Part shown: positions 23,189 through 32,789 of the stretch, one piece after another | Position numbering within the stretch: the stretch's first letter is position 1 | Layout of the letters: each line of letters starts with the position of its first letter | Source of the DNA: Pseudomonas protegens | GTDB lineage: Bacteria > Pseudomonadota > Gammaproteobacteria > Pseudomonadales > Pseudomonadaceae | Direction of reading: 5' to 3' | Assembly (NCBI RefSeq): GCF_003732485.1 | Contig: NZ_MOAK01000092.1 | Span: 180,382 to 236,940 of the forward strand | DNA: 56,559 nt | Position numbers and translations under genes: made by a program | The notes under the pieces: generated by a model | What the model saw: only the letters and a program-made list of their open reading frames with translations | What the model was told of the DNA's origin: nothing | Database searches by the model: none

Positions 23189-23686
23189 TTATTGATATTG
23201 CGCTTGTAGGGTCGCCGTCGCTTCAAACGTCCCCTCGATCAACGTCCAGCTCCCCGGCTCCTTTACCGGTACTACTTCGAGCAGCGGCAATTGTTTTGGA
23301 TCGATAGGGATAGGTTTATCCAGGATGAACGGCTGGCCGTTATACAACAGCCGTATACCCAGATGCTCCTTAGTGGTTTTTATCGCGGCCTGGTCGAAGG
23401 TGGTTCTATTGCCGCTAACGGCGAGGGTTACTTGCGGAGCGCCGATTCCCGTCGCACAACTGATGTGGTAATTAACCACCTGTCGGTAGTTGATGCCGTT
23501 GACCTTGCCGATGCCAACGCGCTGGAAATTGACTTCAATGGTTTCACCGTTGTTGATGCTGCAGGGCGGCGGCTCATTGAGCGTGCCACGAAACGTCATA
23601 TTGTCCGCGGCCAAGAGGACTTTACCCGTGAGTAGCGTTACCAGCATCACACTCATGCGCAGAAGCTGCCCCCCATACCCGTTCAA
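23189..23686 (-). CDS. Fimbrial minor subunit (pilin family)
   Basis: 165 residues with a signal peptide (residues 1-27, ending LLAA). The pilin features are CSINNGETIEVNFQRVG, the second cysteine in ISCATG and a final ATATLQAQYQ strand. The start codon overlaps the previous gene's stop by 4 bp, so translation is coupled. It resembles the following gene in layout, suggesting tandem duplication of minor subunits within the operon. Confidence 0.82.
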   Translation of the reverse strand: MNGYGGQLLRMSVMLVTLLTGKVLLAADNMTFRGTLNEPPPCSINNGETIEVNFQRVGIGKVNGINYRQVVNYHISCATGIGAPQVTLAVSGNRTTFDQAAIKTTKEHLGIRLLYNGQPFILDKPIPIDPKQLPLLEVVPVKEPGSWTLIEGTFEATATLQAQYQ

Positions 23687-24204
23687 TTGTATTCCACCGA
23701 CATGATGGCTCCTGCCGAGAAGTAGCCGCCAGTCAACGTCGAGCCCGGCCGTTTAACAGGCACGGCGGTTAGCTGCGGGGTACTCGGCGCCGTGAAAGAC
23801 TGCCCTCTTTCTCCCACAGGCATAGCGATACCGTTGAGCCGGATACGCACACCCACATCAGCGTTAGTCGTTCCCAGAAGCCCGTCGCCAAACCCCGCCA
23901 GCCGTCCACGGATGAACATTCTCATTTCGTTTTTGCTGCCGGTCTTGCACTCCAGGGTGTAGCTCACCCGTTTCTCGTAGTTGCTGCCATCTACGCCGGT
24001 AGTCAACATATCATTGCCAAAATCCACCTCGATCACTCGATTGTTGTTAATGACGCACGATGGCCGCGCAATAATGGTGACCGATATGGTGGCGCTCCCC
24101 TGTACCGTGGTTGCTGCGGATGTTGCTTGGGGCAATATGCAACCAAGCAGCACTGCAACTTGCAAAAACAGTGGCTGACAGATGAACTTCTTCTGAACAG
24201 TCAT
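23683..24204 (-). CDS. Fimbrial minor subunit (pilin family)
   Basis: 173 residues from the ATG complement at 24202-24204, chosen because a GGGAGG ribosome-binding site lies directly before it; a longer frame to 24267 has none. A signal peptide ends near ATSAA (residue about 30). Then come CVINNNRVIEVDFGNDM, the partner cysteine in LECKTG and the last strand AIMSVEYN. It follows the chaperone gene by 66 nt. It is probably an adaptor or minor shaft subunit. Confidence 0.82.
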   Translation of the reverse strand: MTVQKKFICQPLFLQVAVLLGCILPQATSAATTVQGSATISVTIIARPSCVINNNRVIEVDFGNDMLTTGVDGSNYEKRVSYTLECKTGSKNEMRMFIRGRLAGFGDGLLGTTNADVGVRIRLNGIAMPVGERGQSFTAPSTPQLTAVPVKRPGSTLTGGYFSAGAIMSVEYN

Positions 24205-24270
24205 CTCGCCTCCCAGGTCATAACCGAGCAGAATCAGGTTGCATATCTGGCTTCTGATCCCAGGCACTCA

Positions 24271-25026
24271 CTACTTGACCTTCTTCACCGGTGCAGCCAC
24301 ACAAGTGTTGGCGCTGCAGCTGAATTGCAGCTGCGGCCGGCCGCCATAGTCGTTGACGTAAGTGAGCACCGGGCTATTGCCCAATACGCTGGCTGCAGCC
24401 GTCAACGTATCCTGGCTTTTAGGGGCGATCATCAGTGCCTCAAACCCCGCGGCCGTCTTCCCTGTCACCGTGCTGGCAGCGTCCACGATCGTCACGTAGT
24501 AAGGCGTCGGATTGTTGATCAGGTACTTGTCTCCCTGGCGCGTCAGCGTCATCTGCTCTTGCCACTGCAGCGCCGATTCGCCTTGGGCCGCTGCAATTGC
24601 CAGGGGCCGGTAAAACAGCTTGATGCGTGTTTGCAGGGCAATTTGCAGCGAGTTGGGCTTGTCACTGCGCGGCGGGATCTCACGCAGGTTGAAGTAGAAG
24701 AGCGACTCCTGATCCTGCGGCAGTCGGTTGATCACTGGCAGTCCTTGGATTTTCACCTGGCTTTTTGCCCCGGGCTCTATCCGCTGCACCGGTGGCAGTA
24801 CCACCAGGGGGGTTGTGATCTTGTTACCTTCGGCATCCTCGATCCACCCTTGTGCCAGATAGGGCAGTTGCTTGTTTTCATTACTCAGGTTCAGACTGAC
24901 GGACTTCCGCGATCCGTCAAAAATCACTCGGGTACGATCCAGCGCAATGGCGGCATTGGCTTGCTGGGCAACCAAGCCACATAGCAGTAAGCCGTATGGA
25001 AGCGCACGTTTGAGATTCGATGTCAT
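24271..25026 (-). CDS. Periplasmic fimbrial chaperone (PapD family)
   Basis: 251 residues with a signal peptide (about residues 1-25, ending ANA). Domain 1 shows TRVIFDGSRKSVSLNLSN...PYLAQGWIED, and the conserved FYFNLREIPP and QTRIKLFYRP strands that hold pilins by donor-strand complementation. Two cysteines in the C-terminal part (CSANTC) could form a disulphide as in some chaperones. It is co-directional with usher and subunits. The assignment is firm. Confidence 0.93.
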   Translation of the reverse strand: MTSNLKRALPYGLLLCGLVAQQANAAIALDRTRVIFDGSRKSVSLNLSNENKQLPYLAQGWIEDAEGNKITTPLVVLPPVQRIEPGAKSQVKIQGLPVINRLPQDQESLFYFNLREIPPRSDKPNSLQIALQTRIKLFYRPLAIAAAQGESALQWQEQMTLTRQGDKYLINNPTPYYVTIVDAASTVTGKTAAGFEALMIAPKSQDTLTAAASVLGNSPVLTYVNDYGGRPQLQFSCSANTCVAAPVKKVK

Positions 25027-25125
25027 AGCGTCGTACTCACTTTAAAGGCTTTTTCAATGGCCACCGGCCTAGCAAGAACGCACCTGCGCCCTCCTATCAC
25101 ACCAGTGCAACCGGGTTGGCTTTCC

Positions 25126-27618
25126 CTACAATTGGCGGCACGGGAGCGGCCAGTCCTCGTCGCCGCTCGGCAGTGTCTGCGGCAGCTCAAGCACACACTG
25201 CGCTTGGGCGTTCCAACTCACCGTCATCTGCTCACCGGCCTTGAGGCCGCTCAGGTAAATGCTGCCACCCTCACTCACAATCCCTACTTCCTGTTCTTTT
25301 GCATTCCTCACCGTGGCGCCGAATGGCGGCGGTGAGCCGTCTGCCAGGCGTATGATCGCCATGGCCTTCTCTCCCGCAACCACGTCAAACCGACGGTAGC
25401 CGATCGCTCCCTCCGTCAACGTCGCCTGCGCCACGGAACGTGTGGCCTCGGCGCTTTCAGGCAAGGCATTGAGGTCTATGCTCAGCCGGTTGCGGTAGTA
25501 GTTGCTCACGTCCGCCACCACCGCCTTGCCAAACCGATTGCTATTGGTGGTCTCGCCGTAACCTCGGACAGGAATCCCGGGAACGCCATCGGTATCAAGC
25601 AAGATACGACTCCCTCCCAGTACTCCGGCGCGATGCAGCGCTCCCCCTTGCGCCGTGAGAGTGGCGCCGCCCTGCACTGACAACCCCGCAGAGGAGTAAC
25701 TGCCCTCTTGGTAGCTGGCGCTGGCGTTCATTTCGGCAATATCGCCGCGATGTGTGTAGTAACCGCTCGCCGCCTTGCCGTTACTACTTTGCCCAGCACT
25801 CAACTGGTAGCGGTCATGACCACTGAATCGATCGTAGTAGCTCACCTGATGAGAGGCGTCGTTACCATTCACGGAGCTGTTGTAGCTGACCGAACCCCTA
25901 CCCTCCCATGGCATTGACACTGAGAGGTACATGGCATCCTCACTGGTGTTGTTGTAATTGCTACGCGATGCCGTCAGCGAAACGCTCAAGTTCTTGAAGC
26001 GACCCACATCGAAATAACGCGCCAGGGATACGTTGTATCGATCGCTGGCCGGACGCCCCCAATACGTCTGGTGGCTATAGTTCACATACACACTTAGCCC
26101 CTGGTCACGAAACTGCTTGTTGACCGTGGCGGTGTACATCTCCTTATTGTTCTCGGAGCGAGTGCCGGTGACACGTGCATCCAGATACTCACTCATGCTC
26201 ATAAAGTCCCGCTCCGAGAAGCGATACCCGGCAAACGTCACTTGACTGTCGTATTGGTCGAAATTCTTGGAATAGCTCAGTCGAAAAGAATTGCCGCTCA
26301 AGGTCCCCTCCTCCGGCAAGCCGGCCGAGGAGCGAGTCACGTCAAACGACAAGGCACCAAACTGCATCAGGTCACGCCCGATACCCAGCGCCAGCGCGTC
26401 ATACTCGCCACCCACGACACCGCCGCCGTACAGTGACCAACCATTGCTCACCCCCCAGGAAAACTCTCCGGCAGCGAATACCGGGCCATTGGCCTGGTGC
26501 TGCCAATCCGATGGGCGACCGCTCGCCAGCTTGTAGCGCACCGAGCCTGGGCGAGTCAGGTAGGGAACGCTGGCTGTATCCATCTTGAACTCCTGAACAC
26601 TGCCATCCTGTTCCTCTACCCGAACATCCATCTGTCCGGAAACGGAGTCATGAATATCCTGGATCCGGAATGGCCCGGGGGGTACTTGTGTCTCATACAG
26701 CACCCGCCCCTGCTGGCTGATGGTCACCTTGGCATTGGTTCGGGCAATCCCGGTCACTTCCGGCGCATAACCGCGCAAGTTTTGCGGCAACATACTGTCA
26801 TCCGTCACCAGGCTGGCCCCGGCAAAGCGAAAGCTGTCAAAAATGTCGGAGCTCAAATAACTCTCCCCGACCGTCAACTTTGTCCCTAGGGCCGGGATTG
26901 CCCGATAGGCGTAGTAACGCGTCCAATCCAGACTTTTCTTCGTCCTGCCAGTGCCGGCCTGATCCTCGTAGCGGGCTTGCCAATCAGCACGCAAACGCCA
27001 CGCCCCCATGTTCACCCCTACGACACCATTGCCGCTGACGTCATAACCGTCGCCCGCTTGCTGTTGATGACGCAGCATCTGTGCATTCAGGTTGTAGTCC
27101 AATATCACCCCAGAGACACCCTCATCCCAACGTGACGGCGGATCCCAATTGTCCGAGGTGTACTCCAGGTATGCCTGCGGAATACTGATGTACAACGAGG
27201 AGCTACCCAACTCTGCACGACTGGACATGCCAGCAAGACTGTCCAGTGACAAGCATTGTCCCTGATGCCACCAAGTCAGCTGTTTCTTTGCATCCGCTTT
27301 CAACCCCAGTAGCTCAACCAATGAGGGAGTAATACACGCCTCACTTGCGCCAGGACTTGGAGCAAGAAAGACAACAGGCTGTTCCGGCAACTCCTGACGA
27401 TTGACGTGCACGGACATGACATACTCACCAGGCATGATGTAACCAGGGCGAGAGAACTGTAGAAAGTCAATATTGGCGCGGTCTTTTACGTCCAGAAAAT
27501 CACTATTAAACTCAATATCATCAGCTCGCACAGACATAAAACCATTGACGGCAAGCGCAACAAACAAAAAAACATATCGCAAGCAAAAAAATGAAAATCC
27601 CGCATCAGGAAAAATCAT
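25126..27618 (-). CDS. Fimbrial outer-membrane usher (FimD/PapC family)
   Basis: 830 residues, the normal length. The order is a signal peptide (1 to about 32), the N-terminal domain starting FNSDFLDVKDRANIDFLQFSRPGYIMPGEY, the 24-strand barrel with plug (around DNAKVTISQQGRVLYETQVPPGPF-type strands) and two C-terminal domains with QCVLELPQTLP and a C-terminal cysteine. It forms the outer-membrane pore through which chaperone-subunit complexes are assembled. It is co-transcribed with the chaperone (99 nt gap). Confidence 0.95.
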   Translation of the reverse strand: MIFPDAGFSFFCLRYVFLFVALAVNGFMSVRADDIEFNSDFLDVKDRANIDFLQFSRPGYIMPGEYVMSVHVNRQELPEQPVVFLAPSPGASEACITPSLVELLGLKADAKKQLTWWHQGQCLSLDSLAGMSSRAELGSSSLYISIPQAYLEYTSDNWDPPSRWDEGVSGVILDYNLNAQMLRHQQQAGDGYDVSGNGVVGVNMGAWRLRADWQARYEDQAGTGRTKKSLDWTRYYAYRAIPALGTKLTVGESYLSSDIFDSFRFAGASLVTDDSMLPQNLRGYAPEVTGIARTNAKVTISQQGRVLYETQVPPGPFRIQDIHDSVSGQMDVRVEEQDGSVQEFKMDTASVPYLTRPGSVRYKLASGRPSDWQHQANGPVFAAGEFSWGVSNGWSLYGGGVVGGEYDALALGIGRDLMQFGALSFDVTRSSAGLPEEGTLSGNSFRLSYSKNFDQYDSQVTFAGYRFSERDFMSMSEYLDARVTGTRSENNKEMYTATVNKQFRDQGLSVYVNYSHQTYWGRPASDRYNVSLARYFDVGRFKNLSVSLTASRSNYNNTSEDAMYLSVSMPWEGRGSVSYNSSVNGNDASHQVSYYDRFSGHDRYQLSAGQSSNGKAASGYYTHRGDIAEMNASASYQEGSYSSAGLSVQGGATLTAQGGALHRAGVLGGSRILLDTDGVPGIPVRGYGETTNSNRFGKAVVADVSNYYRNRLSIDLNALPESAEATRSVAQATLTEGAIGYRRFDVVAGEKAMAIIRLADGSPPPFGATVRNAKEQEVGIVSEGGSIYLSGLKAGEQMTVSWNAQAQCVLELPQTLPSGDEDWPLPCRQL

Positions 27619-28189
27619 AGTCCCTTGACCTTTTACTTACCCATAAAGCGTCGCTATAACAACCGTACAGGCTCAGACTTTTCACTGAACATATAAATAG
27701 GGAGGGAAGAGACTCACTTTTAAAAAGCAGAACGAAAACGAAAACTCAACAGTAGCCCACTCTAAATCGTGCAGATAAAAAACACTCTTCCGCACGAAAT
27801 ATTTTCGTTATTGCCTACAGACAGCCTGAACAACCCGATAGTTATTATCTAATGCTGCCCCACTCATCATCAAGAAAAGTCCAGGATGGGGGTACTAACT
27901 TGAGCAATATCCACTCCACCAATCTCATAGCCAAAAAATGCGTTCCCCGCCTGCTCCTCCAGCACATTATTAACATCAGGACAACCATCTTTATACTTTA
28001 CTCACCGGCGTACACTTGCGCCGAGGCATAGCATCTCGACACTTGCACCAACGTACGACTACTAACACCGTCTCTCTGCCGATAAACGACATCGAAAACA
28101 TGAACTCAAGTACACACAGTGGTAAAGCAATAGAGTGGACAGCCGTGCACGAGGGTTGCCCCCCATACACGACCTTAAGGCAGCCGGGT
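27619..28189. other. Intergenic region between major pilin and usher
   Basis: 571 bp with no supported gene. It is AT-rich, with several A-tracts near the usher start. The long gap between a major pilin and its usher is common in chaperone-usher operons, where partial termination favours pilin mRNA. I cannot point to a convincing terminator. Confidence 0.5.
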
Positions 28190-28738
28190 TTACTGATAAG
28201 CCAGACTGAAGTCCACAACACCCTTGAAATCACCCGGAACAATATCAGCCGCCACCCCATCACCCTGCATGTAAGCGGAGAACAGCAGAGTATTGTTTCC
28301 TTCCTGCAGGCCATGGCCCACAGTTGGTTTGCCCAAGTCAATCGGCGCACCTGCGCCATCAGCAATTACAATACTGACACCCTTAGCGTTACCGGTGACA
28401 CCCAAACGCTTATCTTTGCCTGCAGCACCTGTAAAAGTAGTTGTAACCGTCTTGGCAGTCGCTACACTGCAACCCTCAAGTTGAATTTCAAAATTCTTCG
28501 GCTTTGAGGTTCCCTTGCCATCATTGGCTTGTAACACTCCATTGGAGATCAAACCCAACTCTACAACCTGGTCGACAGAGTTTGAACTGATAGAGCAAGG
28601 CGAATCAATAACCGCCCCGGTAAACGTCACAGTCCCGCGCCCTTGATCTTTAGCCACTGGATCTGCCGCGATGCTAACAACAGATGCTGCACCGAGAACA
28701 ACTGCTGTAACAGCGGCTGCCACTTTGCTGAAGTTCAT
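28190..28738 (-). CDS. Major fimbrial subunit (pilin family)
   Basis: 182 residues with a signal peptide (about residues 1-25, ending SIAAD). The mature protein has GTVTFTGAVIDSPCSISSNSVDQVVELG, a second cysteine in LEGCSV and the last strand GVVDFSLAYQ, i.e. a standard FimA-type pilin. It is first in the operon and set apart by a 571-bp gap, which suggests it is the abundant shaft subunit. The flanking DNA is AT-rich compared with most of the window. Confidence 0.9.
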   Translation of the reverse strand: MNFSKVAAAVTAVVLGAASVVSIAADPVAKDQGRGTVTFTGAVIDSPCSISSNSVDQVVELGLISNGVLQANDGKGTSKPKNFEIQLEGCSVATAKTVTTTFTGAAGKDKRLGVTGNAKGVSIVIADGAGAPIDLGKPTVGHGLQEGNNTLLFSAYMQGDGVAADIVPGDFKGVVDFSLAYQ

Positions 28739-29315
28739 CTATAAAGTCCTTAGTGAATATCCTTGAGAAGGGATAGCACCCGAAAACAGAAATCGAAAAG
28801 AAAATTGACTGGCGTCAACTTATTTTTCGATACCTTTTCTTAATAGTTAAGTGCTGAAAATAATTCTAACAGTCCCTGTCAAGCAATGGCTCAGGATACG
28901 TCTCGAGGGCATCCAAGAAAATTCTTGCGCTCGATATATCGAACTGAGTAGTCGGTCCTCACACCTATTGAGCTAATGCAGCCAGCACCAGTGTTTGATC
29001 CTGAAGTTGAGAGGACTGGCAACAGCCTGTAGTAAATGAATCGACTGGGCAAAATGCATAGAGCTCCTCACGGCCTGAACTGCCTTAGGTTGATGGCAGG
29101 AGCGAGGGTTCATCCAGTTTGCACGGTCGCAGCGCCCCAGGCAGGGAAACGACGGACAAAAGCCTGTACGCAGTGACATCCTGATTGAATTTAACCCTGC
29201 TTGTTGCGGTCTATAACGCGCCTCTCAAGCCGCAAACAGGTATAGTTGCCGGCTTGCCTGGCGCGTCGCGGGCAGCTCGAGCTGCAGGGCTTTATCAGGA
29301 CTTAATGGTTGCCGT
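28739..29315. promoter_or_regulatory. Divergent intergenic region upstream of the fimbrial operon
   Basis: 577 bp with no supported gene, and markedly AT-rich at 28760-28900. It includes TTGAC-TGGC-GTCAA (28805-28818), a 5-bp inverted repeat with a 4-bp spacer. Read on the minus strand this contains a TTGACG that could be a -35 box of the fimbrial promoter, with CGATTT a weak -10. The LysM gene lies on the other side. Confidence 0.4.
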
Positions 29316-30023
29316 GTGTTGGTAAGACTTCTATTGATTGCACTACTGCTGGCGGTATCGGCCTGCAGCTCCAATTCCTCCAGCCCTGGCGGCACCGCGC
29401 CCCTCAAGGCCGGTGAGTATCGGGTCAAGCGTGGTGACACGCTGTATTCGATTGCCAGCCGCAACGGCACCAACTGGAAGGAAGTGGCGCGGCTCAACGG
29501 CCTCAAGGCGCCCTATACCGTGGAAGTCGGCCAGGTGCTGCGGGTCGGCGGCGCGACCAGGACCACCCGGGTGGTCAGCAGCAAGTCGCGCAGCACCGCC
29601 AGCAAGAGCAAGGGCAAGGCCGCGCCTCCAGCGCCGCCGATGCCCAAGGTCACCTTGCAAGGCTGGAGCTGGCCGCTGCGCGGGGTGCTGATCGGTCGTT
29701 TCTCCCCCACCGGCAAGCTCAACCAGGGCATCCGCATCGCCACCACCCAGGGCCAGCCGATCCATGCCACCCTGGGCGGCAAGGTGGCGTTCGCCGGTTA
29801 CATGCGCGGCTACGGCAACCTGATGATCCTCCAGCACGGTCCCTCCTACACCAGCACCTACGCCTACAACAGCCGTTTGGTAGTCAAGGAAGGCCAGATG
29901 GTGATCAAGGGCCAGAAGATTGCCGAGGCCGGGTCCCAGGACACCGACCGTGCCCAGTTGTATTTCGAGATCCGCGCCAATGGCGTACCAGTGGACCCGT
30001 TGCGGTTGTTGCCGCCGGGTTGA
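29316..30023 (+). CDS. LysM/M23-domain lipoprotein, degenerate peptidase (NlpD/EnvC-like activator)
   Basis: 235 residues from the GTG at 29316 (TTG at 29319 also possible). The leader has lipobox VSAC with Cys17. A LysM peptidoglycan-binding domain is at about 35-79 (YRVKRGDTLYSIASRNG...LRV), then a basic Ser/Lys linker. An M23-like domain at about 120-230 has lost the usual zinc ligands: NQGIRIA stands where HxGID is expected, AYN where HxH is and LYFEIR where HFEIR is. It is therefore probably not a peptidase but an activator of N-acetylmuramoyl-L-alanine amidases at division, as NlpD and EnvC are. It is monocistronic. Confidence 0.88.
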   Translation: MLVRLLLIALLLAVSACSSNSSSPGGTAPLKAGEYRVKRGDTLYSIASRNGTNWKEVARLNGLKAPYTVEVGQVLRVGGATRTTRVVSSKSRSTASKSKGKAAPPAPPMPKVTLQGWSWPLRGVLIGRFSPTGKLNQGIRIATTQGQPIHATLGGKVAFAGYMRGYGNLMILQHGPSYTSTYAYNSRLVVKEGQMVIKGQKIAEAGSQDTDRAQLYFEIRANGVPVDPLRLLPPG

Positions 30024-30230
30024 GTCGAGGCGCTCGACGGCGATGACGCTCGATCCGCCCTATTGCCCGCACCGCTTCGCCACACTGGACGCAGGAAAAT
30101 GAACTCAGGGGTTTCGAGCATGGTAGTGACCGAGCCCGGCGCTATCATTTGCATCAAGGTTTGAGAGGCGCTTTTTTACCTCTGCTCCACTCTCTTTCCC
30201 TATCCCGAGAGTTGTCCGGCAAAGCACCTC

Positions 30231-30252
30231 GGTTATCGATCATCCGATAACC
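30231..30252. promoter_or_regulatory. Perfect inverted repeat upstream of the MFS gene
   Basis: GGTTATCG-ATCATC-CGATAACC, with 8-bp arms and a 6-bp spacer, about 75 bp before the MFS start. It is a likely operator for an unidentified regulator. The rest of the 304 bp between the LysM gene and the MFS gene holds no supported gene. Confidence 0.5.
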
Positions 30253-30327
30253 TGCCCGCCATTCCTCTCTTCGCTTCGTCCACCTCCTTTACCGCCATGC
30301 ATATACAGCCATTGGCCTGGATAAGTC

Positions 30328-31554
30328 ATGTCCACGAGTCCGCACGCCTGCAATAAAGCGCCATCACCGGTCTTTCTACTCTTTCTGACGCTGTCACTGA
30401 TGGTGTCCCTGATGAACAGCAGCGTGCCGACGCCGCTGTACCCCTTCTATAAACAACAGCTGCAGTTGAGTTCCGTGGAGCTGACATTGATCTTCGGCGT
30501 CTACGGCGCAGGCGTCCTGCTGTCGCTGCTGACCCTGGCCGGGTTCGCCGGGCGCCTGCAGGATCTGCGCAGACTCTTGGTGCCCTCCGCCGCCCTCGTG
30601 GTGCTTGGCGCCTGGCTTTTTTCCCAGGGCAGTTCCTTATGGCAATTGGGTACGGGGCGCCTGATCGCCGGTGTAGGTTCCGGGGCGATGACCGCCGGCA
30701 TCAACATGGCGCTGGTGCGCTTCGGTCCAGCCGACAACGGCAAGCTCGCGGCGCTGCTGGCCACCCTGGCGATGGTCGTGGGGCTGGCCTTGGGGCCGCT
30801 GCTCAGTGGTGCCGCCTTGCAACTGGACCTCTATCCCAGGGCGCTGCCGTTCTGGCTGATCATGTTCCTGGGTCTGGTGGCCATCCTGGGGGTGCTGGGA
30901 TGCTGGCCGTCATCGCCGACCGTCCCGACGGCCGTTGCCAACACGCCGCCGATCAAGGCGCCGGGCCTGCTCCAGAGCCTGAAAGGCATTGGCGTGCCCT
31001 ATCACCTGTGCGCCTGGGCGGTGTTTTTCAGCTGGTCGTTTGCCGCCTGTGTGTTCGTGATCGGTCCCGGCGCTGCGGAGCAGTTATTGGGGTTGCATGA
31101 TCACGGAGCGTTTGGCTACGGCCTATCGGCCTATCTGCTGATCGCCGGGGCCAGCCAGCTGTTCTGCCAGCGCCTCGAGGCCCGGCGCGCCCTGCTGAGT
31201 GGCCTGCAGTGCCAGAACCTCGCCTTCGTCATGTTGCTGATGGCCTTCTACCAAGGCTCTTTGCTCCTGGCAGTGCTGGCCCTGATCGTCGGCGGCTATG
31301 CCTACGGCGCGATCTTTGTCGGCAGTGCCCGGCTGATCAATCAACTGGCCGTGGGCCGTGGACACGGCAAGCTCATCGCCTACTTCTACATGACGATCTA
31401 CTTGTTCAACGCCGTGCCGATTCCCCTCGGGTTTGTGCTGGATGCATCAGGCATGGCCCGGGCCGTCCACAGTGCGCTCATGCTGTTTCTCATGGTCGGC
31501 AGCGCACTGTGGCTGATGGCGCACAAGGTCCGCCTTGCCCCCGCGCGGCCTTAG
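30328..31554 (+). CDS. Major facilitator superfamily transporter
   Basis: 408 residues with about 12 hydrophobic membrane spans and a central break near residue 200. Motif-like elements include GAGVLLSLLTLAGFAGRLQDLRR after TM2 and the IAGVGSGAMTAGINMALVRFGP loop between TM4 and TM5. Drug/H+ antiporters and sugar exporters share this layout, so the substrate cannot be inferred. The start ATG at 30328 is normal. It is convergent with the polyamine-binding protein gene and stands alone. Confidence 0.88.
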   Translation: MSTSPHACNKAPSPVFLLFLTLSLMVSLMNSSVPTPLYPFYKQQLQLSSVELTLIFGVYGAGVLLSLLTLAGFAGRLQDLRRLLVPSAALVVLGAWLFSQGSSLWQLGTGRLIAGVGSGAMTAGINMALVRFGPADNGKLAALLATLAMVVGLALGPLLSGAALQLDLYPRALPFWLIMFLGLVAILGVLGCWPSSPTVPTAVANTPPIKAPGLLQSLKGIGVPYHLCAWAVFFSWSFAACVFVIGPGAAEQLLGLHDHGAFGYGLSAYLLIAGASQLFCQRLEARRALLSGLQCQNLAFVMLLMAFYQGSLLLAVLALIVGGYAYGAIFVGSARLINQLAVGRGHGKLIAYFYMTIYLFNAVPIPLGFVLDASGMARAVHSALMLFLMVGSALWLMAHKVRLAPARP

Positions 31555-31589
31555 TGCCAACGCAGGGGCCAAGCCGCAATCACTCACCG

Positions 31590-32690
31590 CTAGCTGCCGC
31601 TCTTGACCTTGCTCCAGACCCGGGTGCGAACCCGCTCCAGTTTCAATGGCAGCGGCTCCAGCGGGAACAGGGAGTCGAGCACCGACTGGCTGGGGTAGAC
31701 GCTGGGGTTGTCGCGAATCTTCTGGTCGATCAGCGCCTTGGCGGCCAGGTTGCCATTGGGGTACTTCAGGTAGTTGGTGGTCTGGGCGATCACTGGCGGG
31801 CGCAGCATGTAGTCGATGAACTGCAGCCCCTGTTGCGGATTGGGGGCATCGTTGAGCAGCACCAGGCTTTCCACCCAGATCGGTGCGCCTTCCCGAGGGA
31901 TGCGGTATTCGATATGGCGGCCATTGCCGGCGGCTTCCGAGGCGGTCCTGGCGTCCAGCACGCCGCCGGCCCAGCCCAGCACCACGCAGATGTTGCCATT
32001 GGCCAGGTCAGTGATGAACTTCGAGGAGTCGAAGTAGCGCACATGGGGGCGCAATTTCAGCAACAGGGCCTCGGCCTGGCGATAGTCCTCGGGGTTCTGG
32101 CTGTTGTAGGGCAAGCCCAGGTAGTGCAAGGCGATGGGAATGACCTCGCCGGGGGCATCGAGCATGGCCACGCCGCACTGGCTGAGCTTGGCCACGTTGT
32201 CTTCCTTGAAGATCAGGTCCCAGGAGTCCACCGGGGCGTCGGCCCCGAGGATGGCCTTGACCTTGTCGGCGTCATAGCCAATGCCGGTGGTGCCCCACAG
32301 GTAGGGCACGGCGTAACGATTGCCTGGGTCGTTGCCCTGGACCTTGGCCAGGATCTGCGGGTCCAGGTGGGACCAGTTGGGCAGTTGGCTGCGATCCAGT
32401 TCCTTGAGCACTCCGGCCTTGATCAGGTTCGGCAGCAGGTCGCCGGTGGCGACCACCACGTCGTAGCCGCTGCGGCCGGCCATGAGTTTGCTCTGCATGA
32501 CATCACTGTTGTCGAACACGTCGTAGGTCGCAACGATCGAGGTTTGCGCCTGGAAGTCCTTGGTGGTGTCCGGGGCGATGAAGTCGTACCAGTTGTAGAT
32601 ATGCACCTGGGGCTCGGCATTGGCGGCACAGGCCAGGCTGAAGCCGAACACACAAGCCAGGGCCCATCGGAGGGGGTGGATAGTTTTCAT
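31590..32690 (-). CDS. Polyamine ABC transporter periplasmic binding protein (PotF/SpuD-like), orphan
   Basis: 366 residues with signal peptide MKTIHPLRWALACVFGFSL...ANA; the ATG complement at 32688-32690 lies downstream of a GGAG site. Mature features of the PotD/PotF family are [48 protein letters not shown] and WSKVKSG at the end. It binds putrescine or spermidine in the periplasm. No ATPase or permease is adjacent. It is paralogous to the protein at 51492. Its neighbour is an amidase-family gene, 99 nt upstream on the same strand. Confidence 0.9.
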   Translation of the reverse strand: MKTIHPLRWALACVFGFSLACAANAEPQVHIYNWYDFIAPDTTKDFQAQTSIVATYDVFDNSDVMQSKLMAGRSGYDVVVATGDLLPNLIKAGVLKELDRSQLPNWSHLDPQILAKVQGNDPGNRYAVPYLWGTTGIGYDADKVKAILGADAPVDSWDLIFKEDNVAKLSQCGVAMLDAPGEVIPIALHYLGLPYNSQNPEDYRQAEALLLKLRPHVRYFDSSKFITDLANGNICVVLGWAGGVLDARTASEAAGNGRHIEYRIPREGAPIWVESLVLLNDAPNPQQGLQFIDYMLRPPVIAQTTNYLKYPNGNLAAKALIDQKIRDNPSVYPSQSVLDSLFPLEPLPLKLERVRTRVWSKVKSGS

Positions 32691-32789
32691 CGGGATACTC
32701 CACAGCGCCAGTACCCGGCCCTTGGGGACCGGCACCGCGCCTGCTGATATTGGGATTGTTGTGGCAGCAATCAGAGCGGTGAAGGCCGG

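Noticed and set aside
22431..23195. A 254-codon plus-strand frame across the fimbrial subunits
   Set aside because: Antisense to two pilin genes with clear signal peptides; no features of its own.
27991..28365. A 124-codon minus-strand frame in the gap before the usher and into the major pilin
   Set aside because: Overlaps the pilin in another frame, with no RBS or family features.
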